DNA from: Macrocybe gigantea
Lineage: Eukaryota > Basidiomycota > Agaricomycetes > Agaricales > Callistosporiaceae
Length of the DNA: 64,000 nucleotides
Direction: 5' to 3'
Assembly: GCA_011319805.1 (NCBI GenBank)
Contig: SJRY01000246.1
Location: forward strand, 310,001 to 374,000
Part shown: piece after piece, positions 1-9,196 of the stretch
Position numbering within the stretch: the first letter of the stretch is position 1
How the letters are laid out: every line of letters begins with the position of its first letter
Program-made: the position numbers and the translations under genes
The notes under the pieces: model-generated
Databases searched by the model: none
The model's input: only the letters and a program-made list of their open reading frames with translations
What the model was told of the DNA's origin: nothing

Positions 1-857
1 ATGTTGCGCAGGTCAAGGTCGCCATGGGTGAACACGAGTGGGTGGCGCCGTGCATGGGACTCGGCGACGGAAGGTCTGAATTCGGATATGGCCCGTTGGC
101 GACGAAGGGCACGATTCATCTCGGCTTCGTCCTGGTAGGGTCCGCTAATACCGGCTTCTTCGTTTGTGGGCCATCCTTGCGCGAGTCGGTTGTCACACAC
201 GGGTCGACCGCCGATTGAACCGATCACCGCTGACATAGGGGGCTTCAGTTCTCGGAGTTGCCTCAGATAGCCATGAAGTTGGGCAATGATATGGTCTCGT
301 GCCGCAACATCGAAGGACAACCATGTGTCGTGATTCAGAGACTGTCCATCTATCCTTTCCATAAATATGAAGGCATCCGAGGTCCGTGGTACGGCTCTAC
401 GGGGATGCCAATTTCTTCGCCACCAGAAGACCCACGGTGGGATATGGAAGGTCAAGAATACTCTAGGAACAGGAAGTGATGTCCACCGACGGACGAACTT
501 CATGTTGGCCGATTCTTCGTAGGCCATGGCAGTCTGCTTGACGTAGATATATCGTCCCAGTGTTTCTAGTTGATCACGCAGATGTTTCAATAAAGGGAAC
601 AGTCGTCATAGTTCGGAATCACTCACTTTTCCATAAGCAAGACACTACAACAGACAGTGGCCATAAAATGCGATATTGCCAAAACATTTGCATTCGCCGC
701 CAAAGGGATTTACGTGGTGGCGGTGGTGGGAGCGCGAAATAGGCATCCCACTTCTGAAGAAAAACACCGCATAGCTGTCGTCATTAGGAAGTCAAGAAGT
801 CGAGATGTAACGACGTACTTCTTCGAGCTTGAGTTCTTCAACCCCGTCTGATTGCAT
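1..857 (-). CDS. Aminoglycoside-phosphotransferase-like kinase, partial at window edge
   Basis: Fungal APH/choline-kinase-fold small-molecule kinase; substrate unknown. The model has ATG at 857 and exons 857-819, 753-627 and 565-1, with introns 754-818 (GTACGT donor, TTCTTCAG acceptor) and 566-626 (GTGAGT donor, CTAG acceptor). All three exons join in frame. The N-terminal lobe holds a Y-V-K strand (YIYVK) followed by the family stretch MKFVRRWTSLPVPRVF. The catalytic loop HGDLDLRN lies right at the edge (positions about 30-7), with the Asp and Asn expected of the Brenner motif. The C-terminal third, including the metal-binding Asp loop, lies outside the window. A hydrophobic piece, LWPLSVVVSCLW, precedes the first conserved strand. 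Family assignment is firm from the catalytic loop; the function is not known. Confidence 0.85.
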
Positions 858-930
858 GCAAGGTGGTGGTGAGTGATCAGAGAGAGTACTCTGTTGCTGT
901 CTTGCTGCTGGGGTTATAGACGTGGATCGA

Positions 931-949
931 AATGTAAACAATGTAAACA
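931..949. promoter_or_regulatory. Two adjacent GTAAACA motifs upstream of the APH-like gene
   Basis: GTAAACA occurs at 934-940 and again at 943-949, about 75-90 nt upstream of the minus-strand ATG at 857. The sequence fits the forkhead core consensus RYAAAYA. A forkhead gene sits at 50-52 kb, but a link is speculation; two 7-mers can arise by chance or by slippage. Confidence 0.25.
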
Positions 950-995
950 ACGTGCAACTCGAATTGTGTGATCCCACCAAAGCTTGCAATCATCC

Positions 996-1250
996 CTTGT
1001 TCTAAAATCCCCCACTTTTGTCCTTGCTTCTTGTCTTGCATGCATCAGTGATGCCATGGGTTTGAGCCTTTATTGTGAGGGTATGTACAATCACTTGTTA
1101 TAAAATTCGTCACTTTTGTCCTTGCTTCTTGTCATGCATGCACAAGTGATGCCATGGGTTTGAGCCTTTATTGTGAAAGTATGTACAACAAGGAATCCCT
1201 TGTTCTAAAATCCGTCGTGCACTGGTGATCCCATGGATTCGAGCCATTAT
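996..1250. repeat. Degenerate tandem repeat, about 98-105 bp unit, 2.5 copies
   Basis: Three units begin with CTTGTTCTAAAATC-like sequence at 996, 1094 and 1199. The first two share CACTTTTGTCCTTGCTTCTTG, a CATGCA block, GATGCCATGGGTTTGAGCC and TTATTGTGA, then GTATGTACAA. The third copy lacks the central CACTTTTG...CATGCA block of about 30 bases and fades after GAGCCATTATT. It lies between the divergent genes at 857 (minus) and 1472 (plus). No coding potential or transposon ends were seen. Confidence 0.8.
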
Positions 1251-1471
1251 TAATAGATATATATATACCCAAGGTCCAGCCCATTTGAAGGACAAAACGA
1301 CTGCTGATTGCGCACCCCATTCACTGATTACATCCAAGCCTAACACTTTGCTGTGATCATTAAACATTACAATACCTCTGTTATCGAGGCTTTTTCATTG
1401 TCGGTATTCACTTCTGTTCTGCAAAGGCCGTTTTCTAACTCGCTAGAATAGACGCTCTAGTGACCATTACC

Positions 1472-1966
1472 ATGCCTCCTGCCGTCAGATTTGGTATCGC
1501 ACTGTACAGTCCCCTCGCGTATGGAGAGGGTCGGCATTGGGCTCTGGTAGTCGGTCGGCCGGGACACAACACCCTAGATGGCAAGGTGAACGTCTTCCAG
1601 ATCATCCATGATTCCCATGGTGGTTATAGGACATTCCACAAGTTGATCGATGACAATGACGGCGCCCAGCTGAAGTCCAGTTCCCGCTATTACGGGGTGG
1701 TTGACCTCGGTAGTCTTAGAGCTGACATAGACCACGTCCTTTCCATCCTTGAAGAGGCACCAGCAGGTCAAGAACGTTACCCCATACCTTATGGCAAAGT
1801 CTGGTCTTGCGCGTGGTGGGTTATCCGAGCCCTGCGTCGTTTGCATCAAGCCGGGTATAGACTTTGGCTTCCATCCGACGACCTTGAGCTGTACAACAAG
1901 GTAGTCGGTCCGCTGGCAACGGCGATGGTATTTACAGGAGGATTGCACCACGTTACGATGCTTTGA
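1472..1966 (+). CDS. Uncharacterised fungal protein, single exon
   Basis: A 164-residue uninterrupted frame starting at ATG 1472; an in-frame GTG lies at 1460, but the ATG is the eukaryotic start. Near the N terminus is EGRHWALVVGRPG and in the C-terminal half KVWSCAWWVIRALRRLHQAG. An HW...VV segment followed by W-S-C-x-W-V is seen in a group of small fungal proteins with no known function that have a compact alpha/beta look. There is no signal peptide and no membrane segment. I do not recognise a catalytic motif. It is flanked by the tandem repeat upstream and a gene-poor stretch downstream. Confidence 0.6.
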   Translation: MPPAVRFGIALYSPLAYGEGRHWALVVGRPGHNTLDGKVNVFQIIHDSHGGYRTFHKLIDDNDGAQLKSSSRYYGVVDLGSLRADIDHVLSILEEAPAGQERYPIPYGKVWSCAWWVIRALRRLHQAGYRLWLPSDDLELYNKVVGPLATAMVFTGGLHHVTML

Positions 1967-2795
1967 CACACAGCACATGTACCAAGTGAAATAATTGCAT
2001 GTTATTGTCTTTTTCAGGAAAGTGATCTCACTGACACGACTGCTGTGCTACGCCTAACATCGACACCGAAGACTACGACGTTGCTGTATTTTTCTCTTTT
2101 GGCTCAATTCAGCATTTCTGACAGCTTGGGTGTTTACCGGCGCAGATGGCTATCTGGGAACTGAAGAACTACAAAAAGGAGTTTGGTAAAAGACTATATA
2201 CATATGCACATCTTTGTAACCGGTCAGCTGACATTTGACGCACTCATGATCCGTGTCGGCGACTGTAGTTCTCGATTTTCTTAACATCGTTTTAGCATCG
2301 CCTTGGAGTGTGCATTCCTTGCGCTTAGACGCGCATCGACCGGTTCTGATGGATAACGGTCAGCTTTCAGCGGTCGACTTGGCCCGTTGTGTGGTCGCAT
2401 GACACCGCCCCTCCTACCACTTGACTTTCGAGGCGGCCTCGAGCTCCACCATAACACTCACCTCGTCATCTCCTCGCCTCCTTTTCTTCCGCGCCAGACT
2501 TGTTCCGCCCTAACGCGAACGCGAACGTCTGTGCCGAACGAGTGCCTTTTGTACGATCGTTGCGTTCAGCCAACGACATCATGAGGTAGTGAGGCAAAAG
2601 GAGACATAGGGAGGCACCTGGGTGGTCGTCTCCGAGTCCGTGCCGATCGACCCTATATCAGGTCTAGCGCGTCCTCTCTGCATGCTTGGCTGTGCCATCC
2701 GGAGGTATGTTCTCCTAAGTTCTCGGCACCTCGAGCCCGCCCCCCGTGCTCGATGGATCCATGACGTAGATCTGGCTTCCAGTCGCCGGAATGGG
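1967..2795. other. Intergenic, no gene seen
   Basis: Only short frames with unlikely composition. The last 100 bases lead into the TATA box of the secreted-protein gene at 2903 and presumably hold its promoter. Confidence 0.6.
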
Positions 2796-2803
2796 TATAA
2801 AAG
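2796..2803 (+). promoter_or_regulatory. TATA box of secreted Cys-rich gene A
   Basis: TATAAAAG lies 107 nt upstream of the ATG at 2903, the only strong TATA element near this start. It suggests a focused, probably strongly regulated promoter. Confidence 0.6.
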
Positions 2804-2902
2804 CGGTCGAGGACAAAGACGTTTCTTCCTGGCCTACCGCGTACTCACTCTCATCGATAATCCATTCCATTCAATTTCTACTACGTCTGCCGAAGATTTA
2901 TC

Positions 2903-3776
2903 ATGACGCGATTTATGTCATCTGTTATGATCTTTTGCCTTGCGGCGGTGGCATATGCTACGCCTCACACTTTGGACGCGAGGGCTGCAGCGGATAATAT
3001 CGTTTACGTGACGGACGCCAACAAGTTTTGGTGAGTTTTACGGAGGCCGATCTTTCTTCTCTCAGCAACTCACACATTCTCACAGTATGATCATGCCTCG
3101 GTAATTGGCTTTCGCATCCTTCTTGTCATTAAAAGAATAATTCACGAACTGCTTTTTCGCTGTCGACCTCTTGCAGTGATCCACACACGAACATAGGCGA
3201 CAGCGAGCACCCGGGCGGCATGAAGACGTACTGCTCACCAGCAGGGCGCTACGACAACAGCCAGGGCAAGTTCCCGTCCGACTTTTGGAGCAACGTCGCG
3301 TTCACGAGCGGAAAGAAGAGGGGGCGTTTCGCACAGCGTACGTACACTCTCCCTTTTACAGCATCATTTCTAACGTCAAAGGGATGATACACTAGTGACT
3401 GGCTGCATACGCCCAGAGAAGTTGAGTAGGCTTAATGCCAATGACCCCGGAGGACAGTACGACTCCAGCGGTGGTGCAGGCGGACGTGGCAACCCCGAGG
3501 GGAGCGTGTGCCTCGGGTAAATACCGCCTGAGTAATCGTCTCGAGCGAACTTCATCTGAACTCTCCCTTCAGATATAAGCACTACGTTGAGCTGGTCGAA
3601 CCGGCCGATCGTCGGGCTTGCATTCGGTGCTGCGACGATCCGGCAGATTGCCCAGTTAACAAAGGTGAATTAACTTATTTATGCTATTCTTTGAAACTGT
3701 TCTAAAGGAGTTGGCTGTCGCAGATACTGCGGGTTGTCCTGGCGTCATTTCCGGAAATTACTTCAACTGTGGCTAA
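2903..3776 (+). CDS. Secreted cysteine-rich protein A (tandem paralogue)
   Basis: Six exons: 2903-3030, 3086-3100, 3177-3337, 3396-3516, 3573-3664 and 3724-3776. All are bounded by GT-AG introns and join in frame into about 190 residues. The N terminus (MTRFMSSVMIFCLAAVAYA) is a clear signal peptide. The mature part has about ten Cys, in motifs such as NKFCMIMPRDPHTNIG, a Gly-rich GGQYDSSGGAGGRGNP core and the pair RACIRCCDDPADCP, ending NYFNCG. This family of secreted proteins occurs widely in agaricomycetes and has no known role; disulfide pairing and extracellular function are inferred. Exon 2 is only 15 nt. Its neighbour at 4364 is a close copy with the same intron positions. It has a TATA box at 2796. 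Confidence 0.85.
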
Positions 3777-4363
3777 ACCCATTTTGCCTTTTGCCTAATA
3801 CTGCATTGGACTTTTTTTCGTTGGACATTTTTCGATGCACAATTTCACATTAAAACCTCCAAGGACTTTGTTATCATTACGACCACCATTTTGTTTCATG
3901 CAGCTATGATATCTACGAGAGTTCGTGTTTTGCATTTTGATTTTGATTTCATTGTGCAGCACTTTACTTTGTGACGTCATTAAGATCAATCGCCAATAGC
4001 CTATTTTCCTGGAACGAAGTCACGAAATAATTGTTCCATTGCAAGTCAGTCAGCACTTGAACACTTGATGGGAACATTATCGCTTAGTCCATTCTTCCTC
4101 TTCAAAACTGATTCAAAATCAAACCACGTTACATTGGTTCCAGTCGATTCTTTGCAGTGACGGATGGCCTTCCCGACTAATTGAAAACATCAATGACTGC
4201 TCGATCGCCACATAGGGGTTCCGCAACCACAGGAAACCCCAGGCAATTTGTCAGCCGACCGCTCTGCAACTTGAAGCTTAAATACCCTTCTGCCCATTCC
4301 TTTCAGATTCCCCGCCCGACGACTCTGTTTTTTTTTTTTTTTAGCGCGTCAAGCATCTCCAAC
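3777..4363. other. Intergenic spacer between the tandem secreted genes
   Basis: AT-rich terminator side of gene A, then the promoter of gene B. A TTAAATA element lies at about 4278-4284 (80 nt before the next ATG) and a T-run at 4327-4342. No other gene was seen. Confidence 0.5.
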
Positions 4364-5303
4364 ATGGCCAATCGTCTCTCGTTTGTCCTCGCCCTCCTTA
4401 ATCTCGCGCTCCTCGTCGCCGGTTCGCCGTCCGACCTCGACGTGCGACCGGACAATATCGTCGTCGTGCGCGACACCAACGCGTATTGGTGCGTCGACGC
4501 CTCGTGATTCGTGCACGGCGAGTTGGTCTGACGTTGGAATCATTCTTCCTTTCTTCGAACCGCGGACCATCCGATTTCAGCATGATTATGCCGCGGTACG
4601 TCCCGCCGCCGTTCTCTCTTATTTTATTTTAATTTCTTTTTCTTTCATATTAAAGAGACCCGCACACGGATATCGGCGCCAGCGAGCACCCTTGCGGGAT
4701 GCAAACATTCTGCTCCGCATCCGCCAAGACTTCATCGAAGCAAGGCGAGTTCCCGGACAGCTTCTGGAGCAAAGTGTCATTCCGGACGGGGAACGGGGCA
4801 GGCCGATACGCTCAGCGTAAGCAGTACCGCTCCTGACTGGCTGCAAACGCTAACCGGATGCCCGGCGTCGTTTTCGCTCTTGGCGTCCTTTTTTTTTTTT
4901 TACTACTTACGGCTTGCACTGCGCAGTGACTGGATGCATTCGGCCTGATTCTATTGACCGCTTAAACTCCGGTGATGCCGGAGGACAGTACGACTCGAGC
5001 GGCGGAGCCGGCGGAAGAGGCAACCCGCAAGGCAGCTCTTGCGAAGGGTACGGGTTTTTCAATCGTCAGACCGTCTTCGGTTCTCATGCGCTTCATTGTT
5101 GTAGGTATAACCATTACGTTGAGCTGATAGAGCCCGGGGCAAGGCGAGCGTGCATCCGATGCTGCGACAACCCTGGCGATTGTCCAGTCAATAGAGGTTT
5201 GTATTCCCAGAAACCTTTGGCTCTGCATCTCTCAAAAACATTTGCACTAGATACCGCTGGATGTCAGGCAGTCATCCCTGGGGACTACTTTGATTGCAGT
5301 TAA
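4364..5303 (+). CDS. Secreted cysteine-rich protein B (tandem paralogue)
   Basis: Six exons, 4364-4488, 4581-4595, 4656-4816, 4927-5047, 5105-5196 and 5251-5303, in exactly the phases of gene A. The protein starts MANRLSFVLALLNLALLVAG, a signal peptide. It then repeats the family pattern: NAYCMIMPRDPHTDIG, GGQYDSSGGAGGRGNPQGSS, ARRACIRCCDNPGDCP and a C-terminal Cys (YFDCS). Exon lengths are the same in A and B for exons 2 to 6, including the 15-nt exon 2, so B arose by tandem duplication. The Cys residues are conserved while the N-terminal 40 residues have diverged. Function unknown; expected to be secreted. Confidence 0.85.
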
Positions 5304-5536
5304 TTCAGGCGTTGTTCGCTATCCTCATTCCTACTCTACATTACTATTTGTCGTCTCTCTAATCATATCTATGGGTTCTGCATGTCGTCACCGAGTTTAT
5401 CAGATAAGATACATCTCGGTGACCCGGAGAAATACCGGAAGAATCAAAGTCCCCGACTTAAATAAGTGCAAAGCATGACGGAGTGGTCGGCGACCAGCTC
5501 ACGGAATCATCGCGGCAGCTTACCAGCTGCTCGAAG

Positions 5537-7117
5537 ATGCTCAAGTCTTTCGGCCTCGTGGATTCCCTTTGCGCTGCTTGAGGCCGCAAATACAGAGAAC
5601 TTCTGCATCAGGTATCGTCGCATTCCATTGTTCGTCCCAGTGGACTGGTATTGAATCGCGGAACAGTTCCGGCGAGGATTATTGCTCTCAGGCGTCTTTC
5701 GACGACTCGCTCCGTGCTGGACTCGAATCCACCGGTCGAGCTCGAGCACGCACAGTACATCCCAGAAGATGGAAACACCAAAGAAGGAGCTCTGGTCATC
5801 TTACACGGTCTATTGTACGTCTGTCGCTTTTCTCTGTGATCCCCGAGGTCTCGGCGAGCTCTCACGAACGCAAGGACAGCGGATCCAAACGCAACTGGAC
5901 TACGCTGTCCAAAGCCTTTGTGCGCGAATTGAAGCTTCCCATTTATGCTCTAGTGAGTTTGTTCCGGCTTGAATAAGTGACTTCTGGGACCGCTCCCCCC
6001 GTCCTTGGCTGCAAGCCTTGTCGTCGTTGACGGTCGTGGCTTACTGCTTTTTGCGGACTTCAGGACCTTCGGAACCAGGGTGCGTCGCCGCACGTCAAGC
6101 CCATGACATACAGTGCCATGGCATCCGACGTGATCAATTTCATCAAGCAGCGCTCTCTCTCAAACGTGACGCTCCTCGGACACTCCATGTACGCCTCCCC
6201 TCGCACTGCCTTTATTCGGCTCGGCCAGCACGTTCTAATTATCCCGAATGACTTTGATTCGTGCACGCTCCGTCAAAAAGGGGTGGAAAGGTCGCGATGA
6301 CCGTCGCGCTGGACCCCGTCTTCGAGGAACCAGCGAATAGAGAGACGCTCTCGCGGCTCGTCGTCGTCGACGTGTCTCCCACCAGGGGAACGTTGGGCCC
6401 AGAGTTCCGCGGGTACGTCGAGGCCATGCAAAAGATCGAGAAGATGCGGATCAAGACACGCAAGGAGGCCATGCGCGTGCTGGAAGATTACGAAGACGTT
6501 CGTCCCCAAGTCTCGATTGTGCCCCTTTCGCGAGAGGTGGACTGAATGCTGTCCCCGCAGGATCTGAACACGAGAGCGTTTCTGTTGACGAACCTGGAGA
6601 CGATGACCCCGGAGCATCCGTACTCTAGGTTCAAGGTCCCGCTGGACACGATAGCGGAAGCCATACCTGATCTCGGCGATTTTCCTTACGAGCCTGGTGA
6701 ACGCAAGTGGGAGGGCCGGACCCTCTTCATTAAAGGCAGACGCAGTCCGTACGTCGGGCTGCGCAATCTCAGAGCGCCTCGCCCGACTGATGCATACGAC
6801 AACCGTGCAGGTATATCAATCGTCGCAGCTTGCCTGCAATAGACAAGTTCTTCCCGAATTGCAGCCTAGAAGCATTGGATGCCGGTCATTGGGGCATGTA
6901 TTTTTTATCTGCTTTGAAATTTGTCGCGCGCTTACCGATGATATTGATGATAGTGCATGGGGATCAGTGAGTTGGCTGTTCTGACTGCTCAGATTGTGAC
7001 TCTCTAAAAGCAGCTAGACCCGAGGCATTCAAAAACATCGTTGAGGACTTCATCACCGGCTATGAAAATCGCGAAGTCGAGCCCGTCGAGCCGGATTCTG
7101 CCATGCTCGGACGTTAA
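5537..7117 (+). CDS. Mitochondrial alpha/beta hydrolase, ABHD11/Imo32-like
   Basis: Serine hydrolase of the ABHD11 (yeast Imo32) group, expected in the mitochondrial matrix. Conserved pieces in order: ALVILHGL then FGSKRNW (oxyanion region), YALDLRNQGASPH, nucleophile elbow GHSMGGKVAM with Ser (split by an intron at 6189-6280), VVVDVSPTRGTL, FIKGRRSPYINRRSLP and the catalytic DAGHW. Exons: 5612-5814, 5880-5952, 6064-6188, 6281-6497, 6561-6748, and from 6811. The N terminus is uncertain. The best model starts at ATG 5537 with a 54-nt intron at 5558-5611 that has a weak GTGGAT donor; it gives an Arg/Ser-rich presequence. The join after DAGHW (about 6890-7015) is also unresolved. The last exon reads ARPEAFKNIVEDFI and stops at 7115-7117. 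Confidence 0.8.
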
Positions 7118-7245
7118 TATCGTTGTTTCATCTCAAGGACTATTCCTTAAATTTATTTTCGGATCGGAAACCAAAACAGCAGTAATCGTAGCTTCTAACC
7201 TAGATAATAGCAGACTTAGTCATTAAATTACGCACTAATTCATGG

Positions 7246-8683
7246 TCAGGGTATGCTATATGCCTTCCATGCTTCGCCCATCGACTCGTCACCGCCGACC
7301 CAGCCGCTGACCGTGTGGACCACGACAGTCTTGGCAGCCCAACCTGCAATGATGATGAAGGACGTATAGACAGGGTGGAGGTCGAGAATGACTGTCATGG
7401 CATAACTCATCAGCTTGGCTGGGCTCCTGTTATGCATAAGGACCAACCTCTCAAGCCAAAGCCGGCCGACATCCCGCCAAAGACGTTGCGGATGACCCAC
7501 TCGCGGTCAACAATGTCCTCGTCGAGAAAGTCTAGGATGTGGACGAGGTACTTGTTGCGCAGGAACGCGAGATCCCACGTCTCTGGTTCGGGGACTTCTA
7601 CCGGCCGCGCGGAGGTCGGGTGCCAGATCGTCAGCAGGAAGAGCAGGAAGAGTTTTGTTAGTGAGGAGTAGAAGAGCGTCAGGGGTATCAACGAGAATCT
7701 GGCAAAGGGCGTCGCGTGTGAGCGCATGGGTTTTGGACGGAGAGTGGAAGGGGGGAAAGCCATGCCTGAATTCCTTTTTGATATCGGATGTTGAGTGAGC
7801 GTTCGTCCATGAGCGCAGCCACCGATCGACGCGGAGCGCGACGTAGCATGCCAGCATGACGCCGATGTGGAAAGCGAGTGTTTCTGCGCGTCACGGTCGA
7901 TGAGCACCGATCGCACATGCGATAGCCAATTTACATGCCAGCCGTGCAGCCCAACAGAACGCGAATCATGCCGTGTAACGTCTCGATCGTCCATGGAACG
8001 AGCTCTCCGGGCTCACTCGAATCTGCTGAGGATCAGGTACGAAAGCCATGGACAGTCGAAGGAGAGGATAACAGACTTAGGTAGCTCCATCTGATAACTG
8101 AAAGAAGAGGTGAGGATGCAAGACTCGGGTAGTGAGGAAAGACGAAGGTGCCTACATGCATCCAACAGTACGAGGGCACCGCCCAATTGGAAGACGAGGG
8201 CCCACTTGTGCTGCACGGCATCGTCAGGAAAAAAAGCCGAATACTGCGATGCATAGAGCTTCGACGCACCTTGTCTCGTTTCTTTGCATTCTCCATCCGC
8301 TTCTGTTCCAGCCTGGATTCCTGCTCCTTCGTGACGGCGCCAGCCACGTCCGCCGCTCTTCGAGGTTCCGCCCCGCGGTTGTACAAAAGGTGCCGATAGA
8401 CGCCTCTCTTGAGCAATATGAGGTCCAGCAGGATCAGCAGCGTGTCGTGCTCGACGTAGGGGTCGACGAAGCCCAGGCAGTTGGACTATTTAGCATCGTG
8501 ACAGCGTCAGATTCCGCGATCGTGCATTGTTTTTTCGCGTTTTTTGGGGGGCTCCCTTGAGCTTTGTACAGATATGAGAGAGGTAATGCTACGAACACAT
8601 TGTTCCAGGCGCAGGTTATGAGCGGACTGGTAGACGGTGTAGAGATATGGCGCAAACTTGGTGCAAGTCGTGCATATTGGCAT
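7246..8683 (-). CDS. ARV1: ARV1, ER sterol/lipid homeostasis protein
   Basis: ER membrane protein that supports sterol and GPI-precursor distribution. ATG at 8683. The N-terminal zinc ribbon reads C-T-T-C at residues 4-7 and C-S-N-C at 29-32, the second pair spanning an intron (8486-8596). It is followed by the hallmark FVDPYVEHDTLLILLDLILL and KRGVYRHLLYNRG. Further exons give DAFIRWSY, an unresolved middle around 7860-8040, then hydrophobic FARFSLIPLTLFYSSLTKLF, NKYLVHILDFLDEDIVDREW and the last exon 7391-7246. The intron at 7699-7765 needs a GC donor (TTCAG then GCATGG). The stop codon lies 129 bases from the stop of the hydrolase gene on the other strand, so the two are convergent. Family identity is firm; the middle exons are not fully resolved. 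Confidence 0.87.
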
Positions 8684-9196
8684 AAGTCAACATGCATCAG
8701 CCTACCGGGACGACTTTCTTGTTCTCGTGCTCGTATATCTCCGCAAATGGTCCTGTACATGAAAACCATCGGAGCGCATATTCCTTAGTGTCGCAGACTC
8801 AATGACATTGGAAATAAGAAATCAATGCGCAAAATCGGGCGGCAAGTGCCAGCACAACTTGAAGCACTGCTAACCTCTGCGTCTGCTCGTCATCGTTCAC
8901 AAATGTAAGGACGCTAATCTGAGCTTTTTCTCGATCTCGTTCTGACATTGGCCATACCAGGAGGCAAACATGAGCCAGCCCTCTCCAGCAAAAAACCAGA
9001 TAGAAGATATCCAGCTAGCACGCGAGTTGCAGATGCAACAAACCATGCACGTCTGCGGTCTATAATTCGCGTCAGTCGGCCTCGGGCTTTGGACCGCTAA
9101 CGGGCATTACAATTAGTAATGGCCAGTGAATGACCGAAACTTTGCCGAGAGCTTATTGCGAGCTCACTCTGCTTCTGGGTCGTGACCAGACCTACG
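8684..9196. other. Divergent promoter region between ARV1 and MATE1
   Basis: About 510 bases separating two divergent starts. A 31-codon frame begins at ATG 8970 on the plus strand (rich in Gln, Glu and Leu), but nothing supports it as a gene; it could be an upstream ORF. Confidence 0.4.

Noticed and set aside
8970..9065. 31-codon frame upstream of MATE1 as a small gene
   Set aside because: Too short, no family match and no splice partner; an upstream ORF or chance is as likely.
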